DNA of 64,000 bases from Serratia sarumanii (GCF_029962605.1 NZ_CP124750.1:4650001-4714000), one strand, 5' to 3'. Positions 9,479 through 20,191 are shown, counted from the stretch's first letter. Notes: a model not told the origin generated them from the letters alone. Translations and numbers: made by a program.

Positions 9479-9492
9479 CGTTATGCTCCCGC

Positions 9493-11301
9493 TTATTCGT
9501 ATTCGTCCCAGCCGTCGAACTGGCGACTTTCTTTTTGCATTTCGCGATGGAACAGCTCTTCCAGCTCGCGCCGCGCCTCTTTCACGCGGGAAATTTGCGC
9601 CACGTCGCCCTGATGCGGCGGCATCAGTTCACGCAGCATGCGCATATCCAGGCGGCGGAAATGCTGCTGGGCGCGGAAGGCCTGATGCGGGTGCATGCCC
9701 AACTCCATCAGCGCTTTGCGCCCCAGTTCCAGCGCGCTGGAGAAGGTCTCGCGGCTGAACTGCTTCACGCCCGCCTGCAGCAACTCATGCGCCTCCACGC
9801 GGCCGCGCGCCCGCGCCAGAATGCTCAGATTCGGGAAGTGCTGCTGGCACAGCCGCACGATCTCCATGGTGTCTTCCGGCTCATTGCAGGTGATCACGAT
9901 CGACTTGGCCTTCTCGGCGCCCGCCGCGCGCAGCAGCTCCAGCTCGGTGGCGTCGCCGTAATAAACCTGGTAACCGTAACGCCGCAGCACGCCGACGGCG
10001 CTGACGTCGCGCTCCAGTACGGTAATGCGCATTTTGTTGGCCATCAACAGGCGGCCGATCACCTGGCCGAAACGCCCGAAGCCGACGATGATCACCTGCG
10101 GATCGTCGTCCTCTACGTACGGCGTTTCCTCTTCTTCGCCCTTGGCGTTATAGCGACGCGCCAAAATGCGGTCGATGGCCTGCATCAGCAGCGGCGTGGT
10201 CATCATCGACAGCGTCACCACCACCAGCAGCAAGGAGAGTTGATCCGGCTGCAGCACCTTTTGCGCGCCCGCCGCAGAAAACAGCACGAAGGCGAACTCG
10301 CCGCCCTGGCTGAGCACCCCGGCGAACTGCAGGCGCACCGAACTGCGCAGGCCGAACAGACGCGACACCCCGTAGAGCACGCCGGATTTGATCGCCACCA
10401 GCGCCAGCACGCCGATCAACACCTCGGCCAGATTGGTGTAGAGCACGCCGATATTCAACACCATGCCCACCGAGATAAAGAACAGCCCCAGCAGCAGCCC
10501 TTTAAACGGCTCGATGGAAATCTCCAGTTCGTGGCGGTATTCGCTCTCCGCCAGCAGCACCCCGGCGATGAAGGTGCCGAGCGCCATCGACAGGCCAAGC
10601 GTCTCCATAAACAGCGCCGAGCCGAGCACCAGCAACAGCGCCGCGGCGGTGAAGATCTCGCGCACGCCGGAAGCGGCGATATAGCGGAACAGCGGTCGCA
10701 GCAGGAAGCGGCCGCCGATCAGCATGCCGCCGAACGCCGCCACCTTGAGCGCGATCTTCGCCCAGTCGTCGCTGGTTCCGCCGGCGCCGGCCAGAATGGG
10801 GATCAACGCCAACGCCGGGATCACCGCCATATCCTGGAACAGCAGCACCGAGAAGCCGAGCTGCCCCCCTTCGTTGCGGTTCATGCCCTTCTCGCGCATC
10901 AGCTGCAGCGCCATGGCGGTGGAAGACATCGCCAGGCCGATACCGCCGATCACCGCCGCCTGCCAGGCGAAGTGCGTCAGATACAGCAACGCGCCCAGCA
11001 CCGCAGCGGTGATCAACACCTGGCCGGCGCCGGCGCCGAAGATCGAGCGCCGCAGCTCCCACAGCTTGCTGGGGTTCAGCTCCAGGCCGATGATGAACAT
11101 CAGGAACACCACGCCCAGCTCGGAGAAATGCAGGATCTCGTCGACGTCGCGAATGAAGCCCAATCCCCAGGGGCCGATGGCAATGCCGGCGATCAGATAG
11201 CCCAGCACCGCGCCGATCCCCAGGCGACGGGCGATCGGCACCGTCACCACCGCGGCGAACAGGAACAGCAAAATGGCGGTCAGTAAGGTCGATCCTTCCA
11301 T
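9493..11301 (-). CDS. kefB: Glutathione-regulated K+/H+ antiporter KefB
   Basis: KefB is an inner-membrane K+ efflux system held closed by glutathione and opened by glutathione adducts, acidifying the cytoplasm for protection from electrophiles. The N-terminal CPA2 exchanger domain (about 1-380) has about 12 membrane segments, with [21 protein letters not shown] and [21 protein letters not shown] cytoplasmic RCK domain (about 400-600) has the nucleotide motif [13 protein letters not shown]. The start [13 protein letters not shown] gives 602 residues. Two bases separate it from the stop of kefG, its activating partner. Confidence 0.97.
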   Translation of the reverse strand: MEGSTLLTAILLFLFAAVVTVPIARRLGIGAVLGYLIAGIAIGPWGLGFIRDVDEILHFSELGVVFLMFIIGLELNPSKLWELRRSIFGAGAGQVLITAAVLGALLYLTHFAWQAAVIGGIGLAMSSTAMALQLMREKGMNRNEGGQLGFSVLLFQDMAVIPALALIPILAGAGGTSDDWAKIALKVAAFGGMLIGGRFLLRPLFRYIAASGVREIFTAAALLLVLGSALFMETLGLSMALGTFIAGVLLAESEYRHELEISIEPFKGLLLGLFFISVGMVLNIGVLYTNLAEVLIGVLALVAIKSGVLYGVSRLFGLRSSVRLQFAGVLSQGGEFAFVLFSAAGAQKVLQPDQLSLLLVVVTLSMMTTPLLMQAIDRILARRYNAKGEEEETPYVEDDDPQVIIVGFGRFGQVIGRLLMANKMRITVLERDVSAVGVLRRYGYQVYYGDATELELLRAAGAEKAKSIVITCNEPEDTMEIVRLCQQHFPNLSILARARGRVEAHELLQAGVKQFSRETFSSALELGRKALMELGMHPHQAFRAQQHFRRLDMRMLRELMPPHQGDVAQISRVKEARRELEELFHREMQKESRQFDGWDEYE

Positions 11302-11303
11302 CG

Positions 11304-11858
11304 TCACCGCCCTCCGTGCGGCAGCGGGTGGCTCAGCCACTCGCCGTAGGCGTCCGCATGGCTGCGCAGCACCTCCGGCTTCTGCCGCCGCGCCCAATAG
11401 ACCACGAACGGCGTCAGCCAATGCATATGGCACATCCCGGCGGTCAACTCGAACGGCCGCAGGATATCTTCCATAGGATAGTGGTTATAACCGCCGGTGC
11501 GGTAGGCGCCTTCCGGCTCACCGGTGGTGATCACCGAGCGCCAGTATTTACCCGCCAGCGCATTGCCGCCCACCCCGCTGGCGAAGCCGCGCGACAGCAC
11601 GCGATCCAGCCACTCCTTCAGCAGCGCCGGGCAGCTGTAGGTATACAGCGGGTGCTGAAACACGATGACCTGATGCTCACGCAGCAGCTGTTGTTCGTGA
11701 TGGATATCGATAAAAAAATCAGGGTAGTGCGCGTAGAGATCGTGCACGGTGACATGTTCCAACTGCTGCGCCGGTCGAAGCAAAACCCGGTTCGCCACCG
11801 AGTCATGAGATTCCGGATGGGCATACAGCAGCAAGACCTTGGGCGGCTGCGACATCAT
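11304..11858 (-). CDS. kefG: KefB ancillary quinone oxidoreductase KefG
   Basis: KefG is a flavodoxin-fold NQO1-like protein that binds and activates KefB. The 184-residue product has the FMN-fold start [20 protein letters not shown] and the [20 protein letters not shown] and [19 protein letters not shown] segments. Two consecutive ATGs exist; the second (11855) has better spacing to GGAGG. It is the first gene of kefG-kefB-yheV and divergent from yheS. Confidence 0.95.
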   Translation of the reverse strand: MMSQPPKVLLLYAHPESHDSVANRVLLRPAQQLEHVTVHDLYAHYPDFFIDIHHEQQLLREHQVIVFQHPLYTYSCPALLKEWLDRVLSRGFASGVGGNALAGKYWRSVITTGEPEGAYRTGGYNHYPMEDILRPFELTAGMCHMHWLTPFVVYWARRQKPEVLRSHADAYGEWLSHPLPHGGR

Positions 11859-11984
11859 TCCCCTCCAAAGCGTCGTCAGGGTAGCGGTTTTCCGTTACCA
11901 TGCATCGCAAAGACAAAAACAGCGCGCGGTGCGCGTTCTGTTACCTTAATGATAATTTAACATACTCTGAACATACGGCGCTTT

Positions 11985-13898
11985 ATGATTGTATTCTCCT
12001 CGCTACAAATCCGACGCGGCATCCGCGTCCTGCTGGACAACGCCACGGCGACGGTTAATCCAGGTCAGAAGGTCGGCCTGGTGGGCAAAAACGGCTGCGG
12101 CAAATCCACGCTGCTGTCGCTGCTGAAGGGCGAGATCGCGGCGGATGGCGGCAGCTTTACCTTCCCCGGCAACTGGGCGCTGGCCTGGGTCAACCAGGAG
12201 ACGCCGGCGCTGGACGTGCCGGCGATCGAGTATGTTATCGACGGCGACCGCGAGTTTCGCCAGCTCGAAGCCGAATTGCAAGCGGCCAACGACCGCAACG
12301 ACGGCCACGCCATCGCCACCCTGCACGGCAAGCTGGACGCCATCGACGCCTGGACCATCCGTTCCCGCGCCGCCAGCCTGCTGCACGGCCTCGGCTTCTC
12401 CAACGAACAGCTGCAAAGCCCGGTGCGCGACTTCTCCGGCGGCTGGCGCATGCGCCTCAACCTGGCGCAGGCGCTGGTGTGCCGTTCCGATCTGCTGCTG
12501 CTCGACGAACCGACCAACCACCTGGATCTCGATGCGGTGATCTGGCTGGAACGCTGGCTGAAAAGCTATCCCGGCACGCTGGTACTGATCTCGCACGACC
12601 GCGACTTCCTCGATCCGATCGTCGACAAGATCCTGCATATCGAACAGCAGACGATCAATGAATACACCGGCAATTATTCGTCGTTCGAACGCCAGCGCGC
12701 CACCAAACTGGCGCAGCAGCAGTCGCTGTATCAGCACCAGCAAGAGAAAGTGGCGCACCTGCAAAGCTATATCGACCGTTTCCGCGCGCAGGCCACCAAG
12801 GCCAAGCAGGCGCAGAGCCGCATCAAGATGCTGGAGCGCATGGAGCTGATCGCCCCGGCACACGTCGACAACCCGTTCACCTTCAGCTTCCGTCCGCCGG
12901 AAAGCCTGCCGAACCCGCTGCTGCGCATGGACAAAGTCAGCGCCGGGTATGGCGATAAAGTGATCCTGAAGTCAATCAAGCTGAACCTGGTGCCCGGCTC
13001 GCGCATTGGCCTGCTCGGCCGCAACGGCGCCGGTAAATCCACGCTGATCAAACTGCTGGCCGGCACCCTGGAACCGCTGAGCGGCGAGATTGGCCTGGCG
13101 AAAGGCATCAAGCTGGGTTACTTCGCCCAGCACCAGCTGGAATTCCTGCGCGCCGACGAATCGCCGCTGCAGCACCTGAGCCGCATCGCACCACGGGTGC
13201 TGGAGCAGCAGCTGCGCGACTATCTGGGCGGTTTCGGCTTCCAGGGCGACAAGGTCAGCGAAGTGACCGAACGTTTCTCCGGCGGCGAGAAGGCGCGGCT
13301 GGTGCTGGCGCTGATCGTCTGGCAGCGCCCTAACCTGCTGCTGCTCGATGAACCGACCAACCACCTGGATCTCGACATGCGCCAGGCGCTGACCGAGGCG
13401 CTGATCGATTTCGAAGGCGCGTTGGTGGTGGTCTCGCACGACCGTCACCTGCTGCGCTCCACCACCGACGATCTGTACCTGGTGCACGACGGCCAGGTCG
13501 AGCCTTTCGAGGGCGATCTCGACGACTACCAGCAGTGGCTTGTCGACCTGCAGCGCCAGGAAAGCCAGCAGGACACGCCGGAAAAAGAGAGCGGCGGCAA
13601 CAGCGCGCAGGCGCGCAAGGATCAAAAACGCCGCGAGGCGGAGTTCCGTACGCAGACCCAACCGCTGCGCAAGCAGATCGCCAAGCTGGAACAGCAGATG
13701 GAAAAACTGGGCGCCGAACTGGCGGCGGTGGAGGAACAGCTGGCGGATCCCGCGCTGTACGACATCAGCCGCAAGGCCGAGTTAACCGACTGCCTGCAAA
13801 AGCAAAGCCAGGCCAAATCCGCGCTGGAAGAGACGGAAATGACCTGGCTGGATGCGCAGGAACAGCTGGAGCAGTTAACGCAGGCGTTCGAAGCCTAA
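11985..13898 (+). CDS. yheS: ABC-F family ATP-binding protein YheS
   Basis: YheS is a duplicated-ATPase ABC-F protein without membrane domains, the class that acts on the ribosome E site. Residues 1-250 and 310-530 are the two nucleotide-binding domains, each with Walker A (GKNGCGKST, GRNGAGKST), signature (FSGGWRMRL, FSGGEKARL) and LLLDEPTNHLDLD. The P-site tRNA interaction motif lies between, and a coiled coil spans about 560-637. Length 637 equals E. coli YheS. No strong Shine-Dalgarno is visible. In E. coli yheT follows directly; here tauD abuts the 3' end, three bases between the stops. Confidence 0.97.
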   Translation: MIVFSSLQIRRGIRVLLDNATATVNPGQKVGLVGKNGCGKSTLLSLLKGEIAADGGSFTFPGNWALAWVNQETPALDVPAIEYVIDGDREFRQLEAELQAANDRNDGHAIATLHGKLDAIDAWTIRSRAASLLHGLGFSNEQLQSPVRDFSGGWRMRLNLAQALVCRSDLLLLDEPTNHLDLDAVIWLERWLKSYPGTLVLISHDRDFLDPIVDKILHIEQQTINEYTGNYSSFERQRATKLAQQQSLYQHQQEKVAHLQSYIDRFRAQATKAKQAQSRIKMLERMELIAPAHVDNPFTFSFRPPESLPNPLLRMDKVSAGYGDKVILKSIKLNLVPGSRIGLLGRNGAGKSTLIKLLAGTLEPLSGEIGLAKGIKLGYFAQHQLEFLRADESPLQHLSRIAPRVLEQQLRDYLGGFGFQGDKVSEVTERFSGGEKARLVLALIVWQRPNLLLLDEPTNHLDLDMRQALTEALIDFEGALVVVSHDRHLLRSTTDDLYLVHDGQVEPFEGDLDDYQQWLVDLQRQESQQDTPEKESGGNSAQARKDQKRREAEFRTQTQPLRKQIAKLEQQMEKLGAELAAVEEQLADPALYDISRKAELTDCLQKQSQAKSALEETEMTWLDAQEQLEQLTQAFEA

Positions 13899-13901
13899 GC
13901 C

Positions 13902-14750
13902 TCAGGCCTTGTAAAAAGGCCTATCCCCCAGAATGGTCGCGCGGTGCATGATGCGCCGCTGCGGCAGATAATCCGCGTTGGCGTAGTGCTGCGTCACGCG
14001 GTTATCCCAGATCGCCACGTCATTTTCCTGCCAGCGCCAGCGCACCTGAAACTCCGGTTTGGTGATGTGAGCAAACAGGAAGTTCAGCAAAGCGTCGCTC
14101 TCTTTCGGCGCCAGATCGACGATCCGCGTGGTAAACCCTTCATTGACGAACAGCGCCTGCCGGCCGCTGACCGGGTGGGTGCGCACCACCGGATGCAGCA
14201 GCGGCGGGTTTTTCTGCACCGCCTGTTGCCAGCGCTGATGCTCCTCTACACTGCCGCGATGTTTGTGTTCCGGGAACGACTTGGTGAAGTCATGCTCCGC
14301 ACGCAGCCCCGCCAACAGCGTTCTGAACGGCGCCGACAGCGCCTCGTAGGCGGCGATGCCGCTGGCCCACAGCGTATCGCCGCCGGTGGAAGGCAAGGTC
14401 TTGGCCGTCAGGATCGCCCCCAGCGGCGGGTTGTCGATAAAGGTCACGTCGGTGTGCCAGTTATCGTTGTCCGGCGGGTTGTCGTCGTGGGTATCGAGCA
14501 CGATGATCTCTTCCACGTCGGTGGCGTGCGGATAGACCGGATGGATATGCAGATCGCCGAAGCGGCCGGCCAGATCGCGCTGCTGCAGCGGGGTGATCGG
14601 CTGATTGCGGAAGAACAGCACCTGATGCTTCAGCAAGGCGTGATAAAGCTGCTCAAACTGGCCGTCGCCCAGCGGCCGGGCCAACTCGACGTTTTCCACC
14701 AGCGCCCCGATGTAAGGCCCCAGCGGGGTGATATTCAGACGTTCGTTCAT
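13902..14750 (-). CDS. tauD: Taurine dioxygenase TauD
   Basis: TauD is a cytoplasmic Fe(II)/2-oxoglutarate dioxygenase that hydroxylates taurine, releasing sulfite and aminoacetaldehyde. The iron triad is visible as His99 and Asp101 (NWHTDVTF) and His255 (RVTQHYAN), and Arg270 fits the 2-oxoglutarate ligand; these numbers equal those of E. coli TauD. The start [16 protein letters not shown] gives 282 residues. It overlaps tauC by 4 bases (ATGA) and is the last gene of tauABCD, used under sulfur limitation. Confidence 0.97.
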   Translation of the reverse strand: MNERLNITPLGPYIGALVENVELARPLGDGQFEQLYHALLKHQVLFFRNQPITPLQQRDLAGRFGDLHIHPVYPHATDVEEIIVLDTHDDNPPDNDNWHTDVTFIDNPPLGAILTAKTLPSTGGDTLWASGIAAYEALSAPFRTLLAGLRAEHDFTKSFPEHKHRGSVEEHQRWQQAVQKNPPLLHPVVRTHPVSGRQALFVNEGFTTRIVDLAPKESDALLNFLFAHITKPEFQVRWRWQENDVAIWDNRVTQHYANADYLPQRRIMHRATILGDRPFYKA

Positions 14751-15583
14751 TGCTGTACTCCATGCCACGGGGTCAATCGGCGCTGCAGGGCACGCAGCCC
14801 CAGCTCCAGCCCAAATGCAATCACCGCAATCACGCCGATGCCAGCCAACACCACGTCGGTCGCCAGAAACTCACCGGCGGATTGCACCATAAATCCCAGG
14901 CCGCGCGTGGCGGCGATCAGTTCGGCGGCCACCAGCGTCGACCAGCCGACGCCCAGCCCGATGCGGATGCCGGTCAGGATCTCCGGCAGCGCGCTCGGCA
15001 GCACCACGAAACGCAGCACCTGCCAACGCGTGGCGCCCAACGCCCGGGCGGCACGCACCCTCACCTGCGCCACGCTGCGCACGCCGGCCACGGCAGACAG
15101 CGTCACCGGCGCGAAGATCGCCAGATAAATCAGTAAGATCTTTGAGGTTTCGCCGATGCCGAACCAAATCACCATCAGCGGCAGATAGGCCAGCGGCGGC
15201 ACCGGGCGATAGATTTCAATCAGCGGATCGAGAATGCCGCGCACCGTGTCGTTCAGCCCCATGGCAATGCCCACCGGGATGCCGACGATCACCGCCGCCA
15301 ACAGCGCTACCAGAATGCGCCCCAGGCTGGCCGCCAGGTGTTGCCACAGCGTGGCGTCCATAAAGCCTTGCGGGCTGGCGATGGTGATCAGCTGGTGCAG
15401 CACCTGCTGCGGCGCCGGCAAAAACAGCGGGCTGATCAGCTGCAGCGCCGTCACGCCCCACCAGACGATCAACACCGTCAACAGCGTGGCGCCGCTCAGC
15501 CAAACGTTGCGCGGCACGCTGAAACGGCGCGCCGCTTTACCTTGCGGCTGCGCCGCGGCCTTCAGAGTGGAATGCAGGCTCAT
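14747..15583 (-). CDS. tauC: Taurine ABC transporter permease TauC
   Basis: TauC is the inner-membrane permease of the taurine importer. The 278-residue protein has about six membrane segments and the EAA loop contacting the ATPase ([32 protein letters not shown] in two pieces, about residues 165-200). It overlaps both neighbours by 4 bases, so translation of tauBCD is coupled. Sulfonate/nitrate permeases (SsuC) are close relatives; the adjoining tauD fixes the taurine assignment. Confidence 0.95.
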   Translation of the reverse strand: MSLHSTLKAAAQPQGKAARRFSVPRNVWLSGATLLTVLIVWWGVTALQLISPLFLPAPQQVLHQLITIASPQGFMDATLWQHLAASLGRILVALLAAVIVGIPVGIAMGLNDTVRGILDPLIEIYRPVPPLAYLPLMVIWFGIGETSKILLIYLAIFAPVTLSAVAGVRSVAQVRVRAARALGATRWQVLRFVVLPSALPEILTGIRIGLGVGWSTLVAAELIAATRGLGFMVQSAGEFLATDVVLAGIGVIAVIAFGLELGLRALQRRLTPWHGVQQ

Positions 15584-16347
15584 AGCATGGCCTCGCGCTG
15601 TTGGAAAACTTTGCCCAGCACGTATTCGCGCTGCGCGATAAATTCAGGATCGGACTTGATGGCGCGGCAGGCTTCGCCGTCAGCATAGCGTTGGCCGAAG
15701 TTCAGCGACAGCCGCTCCACCACCTGCCCCGGCCCCGGCGACAGCAGCAACAGCTCGCTGGCGAGGAACACCGCCTCTTCGATATCGTGGGTGATCAGCA
15801 GCACCTGTTTGCCGGTATCGCGCCAAATGGTCAGCAACAGCTCCTGCATCTGCTCGCGGGTGAACGCGTCCAGGGCGCCGAACGGTTCGTCCAGCAACAA
15901 CAGCCGCGGATCGGCGGCCAGAGCGCGGGCGATGCCGACGCGTTGGCGCATGCCGCCGGAAAGCTGCCAGATAAAGTGCTGTTCATAGCCCGCCAGCCCC
16001 ACGCGCTGCAGCATCTGCTCCGCCACCTGGCGGCGCTGCGCCTTGCCGACGCCGGCCAGCTGCAGGCCGAACTCGACGTTGTCCACCACGTTGCGCCACG
16101 GCAGTAAGCCCTCATGCTGGAACACCACGCCCCGTTCGGCGCTCGGGCCGTGAACGGGCGTTCCATCCAGCGTGATGCTGCCAGCTGAAGGCTCGATAAA
16201 CCCGGCGATCAAATTCAGCAGCGTGGTCTTGCCGCAGCCCGACGGGCCGAGCACCACCACCAGTTGCCCGGCGGCAATCTGGAACGACACGTCACGCAGC
16301 GCGGGCCGCCCCTGATACTCTGCTGAAAGATGATTGACGTTTAGCAT
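15580..16347 (-). CDS. tauB: Taurine ABC transporter ATPase TauB
   Basis: TauB energises the TauABC importer. The 255-residue ABC protein shows Walker [13 protein letters not shown] (about 34-45), a Q-loop, signature [15 protein letters not shown] (about 130-144), Walker [13 protein letters not shown] and the H-loop [11 protein letters not shown]. Length and motifs are normal for the nitrate/sulfonate/taurine subfamily. It overlaps tauC by 4 bases and starts 9 bases after the tauA stop. Confidence 0.96.
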   Translation of the reverse strand: MLNVNHLSAEYQGRPALRDVSFQIAAGQLVVVLGPSGCGKTTLLNLIAGFIEPSAGSITLDGTPVHGPSAERGVVFQHEGLLPWRNVVDNVEFGLQLAGVGKAQRRQVAEQMLQRVGLAGYEQHFIWQLSGGMRQRVGIARALAADPRLLLLDEPFGALDAFTREQMQELLLTIWRDTGKQVLLITHDIEEAVFLASELLLLSPGPGQVVERLSLNFGQRYADGEACRAIKSDPEFIAQREYVLGKVFQQREAML

Positions 16348-16356
16348 CCTGCTTCC

Positions 16357-17352
16357 TTACGACTGCGGCGCAGCCTGCACCTGTTTCACAAAACGGTCGG
16401 TCACGTAAGCGCTGTAGTCGCTGTCGACCTGCGGGATCTTGCCCTGCTGCTTGAGGAATTCGGCGGTATCGCGGATCGCCTTGTCCACCGGCTGGCCGAG
16501 CTGGGCAACCTGATCCGCCACCGGCAGATAACGGTTTCCCTTCACCAGCTCCGGCACCTGCGCTTCCGGCACGCCGCTCAGGCGCGCCAGCGTGCTGAGG
16601 TGGCTCGGATCTTTCAGCCACTGCTCCGGCGCCGCCAGGTAGGCCTTTTGCGCCTGTAGGGCGCTAGCGGCAAAGGCGGTCACCACGTCGGGATGTTTCT
16701 CGGCAAAGTCTTTGCGCACCACCCACACGTCCAGCGTCGGCGAGCCCCATTCGCCCACCTGCGCGGAGTCGGTCAACACCTTGCCCTGTTTGGCCAGTTC
16801 GTTGACCACCGGCGCCCAGACGTAAGCGCCGTCGATGTCGCCGCGCTGCCAGGCGGCGGCGATGGCCGGCGGCTGCAGATTGAGGATCTTCACCTGCTCA
16901 GGCTTGATGCCCCAATGCTTGAGCGAGGCCAGCAGGCTGTAATGGGTGGTGGAGATAAACGGCACCGCAATGCGCTTGCCGATTAGATCCTGCGGGCTTT
17001 TGATGTCATTTTTCACCACCAGCGCTTCGGAGCTGCCGAGCTGCGAAGCGATGAGGAACACTTCGATGGGGAGTTTCTGGCTGGCGGCCACCGCCAGTGG
17101 GCTGGAGCCGATATTGCCGATCTGCACGTCGCCGGAGGCCAGCGCACGCAGCACGCTGGAGCCGCTGTCGAACTTACGCCAGTCGACGGTCGCGCCGGAC
17201 CGTTTGGCGAAGCTGTTTTCCGCCTGCGCCACCTTGGCCGGCTCCGCCGACGTCTGGTACGCCACGGTCACGTCCACCGCGTAGGCGCTGGCTGCGCTGA
17301 GCGCCAGCGCCAACAGCGCCGCGTTGCGTAAGGAAAAGAGTTTGCCCGCCAT
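16357..17352 (-). CDS. tauA: Taurine-binding periplasmic protein TauA
   Basis: TauA captures taurine in the periplasm for TauBC. A Sec signal peptide (about 1-25, LLALALSAASAYA) should be cleaved before VDVTVAYQTS. The mature SsuA/THI5-like binding protein carries KRSGATVDWRKFDSGSSVL and WQRGDIDGAYVWAPVVNEL. 331 residues is close to E. coli (320). It is the first tau gene; the 114-bp upstream gap carries an AT-rich palindrome that may bind Cbl or CysB. Confidence 0.95.
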   Translation of the reverse strand: MAGKLFSLRNAALLALALSAASAYAVDVTVAYQTSAEPAKVAQAENSFAKRSGATVDWRKFDSGSSVLRALASGDVQIGNIGSSPLAVAASQKLPIEVFLIASQLGSSEALVVKNDIKSPQDLIGKRIAVPFISTTHYSLLASLKHWGIKPEQVKILNLQPPAIAAAWQRGDIDGAYVWAPVVNELAKQGKVLTDSAQVGEWGSPTLDVWVVRKDFAEKHPDVVTAFAASALQAQKAYLAAPEQWLKDPSHLSTLARLSGVPEAQVPELVKGNRYLPVADQVAQLGQPVDKAIRDTAEFLKQQGKIPQVDSDYSAYVTDRFVKQVQAAPQS

Positions 17353-17423
17353 GTTCCGCTCCGTTGATAAAAATCTGTTCAGTTGCTGACAGTTTTATCT
17401 GAGCGGTGACGGGCGATAAAAGA

Positions 17424-17442
17424 ATAAAAAAGTCTTCTTTAT
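17424..17442. promoter_or_regulatory. AT-rich palindrome upstream of tauA, possible LysR-type activator site
   Basis: ATAAAAAAGTCTTCTTTAT has arms ATAAA/TTTAT and lies about 72 bp upstream of tauA. E. coli tauABCD is activated by Cbl and CysB, which bind AT-rich sequence at a comparable distance. The assignment is inference from position and symmetry. Confidence 0.3.
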
Positions 17443-17466
17443 TACCCTGCGTAATATAAACGCGGA

Positions 17467-18249
17467 TTACAGCGCGATCGTCCCGTGCAGGAACACGTGA
17501 GCATAGCCGCCGAGCAGCGTACGATCCCCTTGCAGTTCGCAGAACAGTTCGCCGCCGCGTGCCGAGACCTGCTGCGCCTGCAGCCGATGGCGGCCGAGAC
17601 GCGCCGTCCAGTAAGGCATCAGCGTGCAGTGCGCGGAGCCGGTAACCGGATCTTCACCGCCGTCGAGCGTGAAATAGCGCGACACGAAGTCCACGGTGTC
17701 ACCCGGCGCAGTGACGATCACCGCACACCCGGCCAGCGCGATCAGCGCCGGGATGTCCGGCCGCAGCGCACGCACCTGCGCCTCGTTTTCCAGCACCACC
17801 AGCAGCGCTTTCGCCTGCCACACCTCCTGCGGCTGCACGCCCAGCAGCGCCGCGAGGCCCGCCGGTTCGGCCACCTTCTGCGGCGGCCGAGCGGGGAAGT
17901 CGAGCACCAGCCGTTCCCCGTCCTGCGCATCGCGCTTGACGAACAGTTCGCCGCCGGCCGAGCGGAAGCGAATATCCTGCAGCGCCGGGTTAACCACGCT
18001 GAACATCACATGCGCCGCCGCCAGGGTGCCGTGGCCGCAGAGATCGACCTCGCGCTGCGGGGTAAACCAGCGGATGGCGGTCATGTCGCCGTCATCCCAG
18101 ACAAAGCTGGTTTCCGGCAGGCCGATCTCGTTGGCGATCGCCTGCAGCCGCGCCGCCGGCAGCGGCTGTGTCAGCAGGCAAACCCCGGCCGGGTTGCCGC
18201 GCAGCCCTTCGCCGGTAAAGGCAACCACGTGATAATAATTTTCCGCCAT
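17467..18249 (-). CDS. PhzF family isomerase-like protein
   Basis: This 260-residue protein belongs to the PhzF/YddE diaminopimelate-epimerase-like fold. Two related halves are visible: GNPAGVCLL near residue 20, LPETSFVW with the catalytic-type Glu (about 45), CGHGTLAAAHVMF (about 72), and GGEDPVTGSAHCTLMPYW in the second half. True PhzF acts in phenazine biosynthesis, but there are no phz genes nearby, so only the family can be stated. The lysE-type gene starts upstream and ends 10 bases before this start, so they are probably one transcript. Confidence 0.88.
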   Translation of the reverse strand: MAENYYHVVAFTGEGLRGNPAGVCLLTQPLPAARLQAIANEIGLPETSFVWDDGDMTAIRWFTPQREVDLCGHGTLAAAHVMFSVVNPALQDIRFRSAGGELFVKRDAQDGERLVLDFPARPPQKVAEPAGLAALLGVQPQEVWQAKALLVVLENEAQVRALRPDIPALIALAGCAVIVTAPGDTVDFVSRYFTLDGGEDPVTGSAHCTLMPYWTARLGRHRLQAQQVSARGGELFCELQGDRTLLGGYAHVFLHGTIAL

Positions 18250-18259
18250 CGTTCGCTCC

Positions 18260-18862
18260 TTAATGCCAGATCAGTAACACACAGGCTGCGGTCAACAACC
18301 CCATGGAAACGTTGAAGATAACCCAGGCCTTTTTGCTGCGCAGCAGGCGGCCGATCAGGGTGCCGAACGCCAGCCAGATAATGCCGGCGACGATGTTGAC
18401 CACCAAAATGCCCAACGCGATCGCCGCAATGGACCCGTTGTACTTATCGCCCGCCAGGCTGAAGCTGGCCACCGCCCCCAGCGCCATCAGCCAGGCTTTC
18501 GGGTTGAGGAACTGCAGCAGCCAGCCCTGATACAGCCGCACCGGCTGCGGCGGCGCCACGTCGGTTTCCAGTTTTTCATAGGCGGCGGTGGCGACTTTCC
18601 ACGCCAGCCACAGCAGGTACAGGCTGCCGAGGATTTTCAGGATCAGGTGCAGCGACGGATAAACCAGGATCAGGCTGCCGACGCCGAAGGCCACCAGCAG
18701 CAAAATGCTTTGCATGCCGAGCATGATGCCGATCATCAGCCACAGCGAACGCATAAAGCCGAAGTTGGCGCCGGAAGTGGTCAGCAGCAGGTTATTGGGG
18801 CCGGGCGTGATGGCGGCGACCCACAGGAAGCCCAGCATCGAAAGGAATAAACTCGGTTCCAT
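18260..18862 (-). CDS. LysE/RhtB family amino-acid exporter
   Basis: A 200-residue inner-membrane protein with about six hydrophobic segments. The family signature GFLWVAAITPGPNNLLL is at the N terminus and LQFLNPKAWLMALGA is about residue 125. LysE/RhtB proteins export amino acids or their derivatives. The start MEPSLFLSMLGF was chosen over an upstream Met because it begins the conserved first helix. The phzF-like gene follows closely; the substrate cannot be deduced. Confidence 0.9.
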   Translation of the reverse strand: MEPSLFLSMLGFLWVAAITPGPNNLLLTTSGANFGFMRSLWLMIGIMLGMQSILLLVAFGVGSLILVYPSLHLILKILGSLYLLWLAWKVATAAYEKLETDVAPPQPVRLYQGWLLQFLNPKAWLMALGAVASFSLAGDKYNGSIAAIALGILVVNIVAGIIWLAFGTLIGRLLRSKKAWVIFNVSMGLLTAACVLLIWH

Positions 18863-18980
18863 GGCACGGGTGCTCCTCACCCAAGGCGCTTTTTTGCAGT
18901 ATCATTGTTAATTCTTGGTATTGAAGCTAACAGTGCGCTAGGGATCTCACAATAGCCGCCCACAACATTTTACTCAGCCT

Positions 18981-19961
18981 ATGCCTAACACCTTTCGCCC
19001 TCTGACCGGGGCCAGTAACCCGCACCTGCAAACGCTGTTGCCGCGGCTGGTGCGCCGCCGCGTATTATTGAAACCGCATTGGCAGCGGCTGGAATTGCCC
19101 GACGGCGATTTCGTCGATCTCGCCTGGAGCGAGGATCCGGCGCAGGCGCGCGACAAACCGCGTGCGGTGCTGTTCCACGGCCTGGAGGGCAGCTTCTACA
19201 GCCCCTACGCGCATGGCCTGCTCAACGCCTGGCGCGAGCGCGGCTGGCTCGGCGTGGTGATGCACTTTCGCGGCTGCAGCGGTGTGCCCAATCGCAAGCA
19301 GCGCATCTACCACTCCGGTGAAACCGAAGACGCGCGCTTCTTCCTGCGCTGGCTGCGCGACCGCTACGGCGAGGTGCCGACCGCGGCGGTCGGCGTTTCG
19401 CTCGGCGGCAACATGCTGGCCTGCTACCTGGCGCAGCAAGGCGCCGACAGCCTGCTGCAGGCGGCGGTGGTGGTCTCGGCGCCGCTGATGCTGGAGCCCT
19501 GCGCCTACCGCATGGAGCAAGGCTTTTCCCGCGTTTATCAGCGCTACCTGCTGGGGCAGCTGAAACAAAACGCCACCCGCAAGCTGTTGCACTACCCGGA
19601 CACCCTGCCGCTCAAGCTGTCCCAACTGAACGGTCTGCGGCGCATCCGCGAATTCGACGACGCCATCACCTCGCGCATTCACGGCTTCAGTGACGCCACC
19701 GACTATTATCGCCGCTGCAGCGCCCTGCCGCTGTTGCCGGCTGTCCAAACGCCGCTGCTGATCATCCATGCGAAGGACGATCCCTTCATGACCCCTGAGG
19801 TGATCCCCGACGTCGCCGGCCTGCCGCGCAATATCGAATATCAGCTGACCGAGTTCGGCGGCCACGTCGGCTTCGTCGGCGGCACGCTGAAAAAACCATA
19901 CATGTGGCTGGAGCATCGCATTCCGGCCTGGCTTTCCCCTTATCTGGACATCCCGACGTGA
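18981..19961 (+). CDS. yheT: Alpha/beta hydrolase YheT
   Basis: YheT is an AB-hydrolase of the EMB8/ABHD1-3 group, probably an esterase or lipase. The nucleophile elbow GVSLGGNML puts the catalytic Ser at 140; the oxyanion-side [15 protein letters not shown] (about 66-80) and the late His in GGHVGFVGG complete the expected triad with Asp in HAKDDPFM. 326 residues, starting [17 protein letters not shown]. The yheU start overlaps its stop. Its substrate is not known to me. Confidence 0.93.
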   Translation: MPNTFRPLTGASNPHLQTLLPRLVRRRVLLKPHWQRLELPDGDFVDLAWSEDPAQARDKPRAVLFHGLEGSFYSPYAHGLLNAWRERGWLGVVMHFRGCSGVPNRKQRIYHSGETEDARFFLRWLRDRYGEVPTAAVGVSLGGNMLACYLAQQGADSLLQAAVVVSAPLMLEPCAYRMEQGFSRVYQRYLLGQLKQNATRKLLHYPDTLPLKLSQLNGLRRIREFDDAITSRIHGFSDATDYYRRCSALPLLPAVQTPLLIIHAKDDPFMTPEVIPDVAGLPRNIEYQLTEFGGHVGFVGGTLKKPYMWLEHRIPAWLSPYLDIPT

Positions 19962-20191
19962 TCATTCCCTGGCAAGAACTGGCAACCGACACCCTCAACA
20001 GCCTGATCGAATCTTTTGTACTGCGCGAAGGCACCGATTACGGCGAGCACGAACGCTCGCTGGAACAGAAGGTGGAGGACGTGCGCCGCCAGCTAAAAAA
20101 CGGCGAAGTGGTGCTGGTGTGGTCGGAACTGCACGAGAGCGTCAACATCATGCCGCGCGGCCAGTTCCGCGCCGGGCAGGAAGAAATTTAG
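19958..20191 (+). CDS. yheU: YheU family protein
   Basis: A small protein of 77 residues from a GTG start that overlaps the yheT stop as GTGA. The sequence from [20 protein letters not shown] through [22 protein letters not shown] to [14 protein letters not shown] matches E. coli YheU almost throughout. The GTG is chosen because conservation begins there and it couples translation to yheT. Function unknown to me. Confidence 0.93.
   Translation: MIIPWQELATDTLNSLIESFVLREGTDYGEHERSLEQKVEDVRRQLKNGEVVLVWSELHESVNIMPRGQFRAGQEEI

Noticed and set aside
9466..11286. 606-codon open frame antisense to kefB
   Set aside because: It mirrors kefB in a high-GC gene, is rich in His/Gln/Arg, has no recognisable domain and kefB is clearly real.
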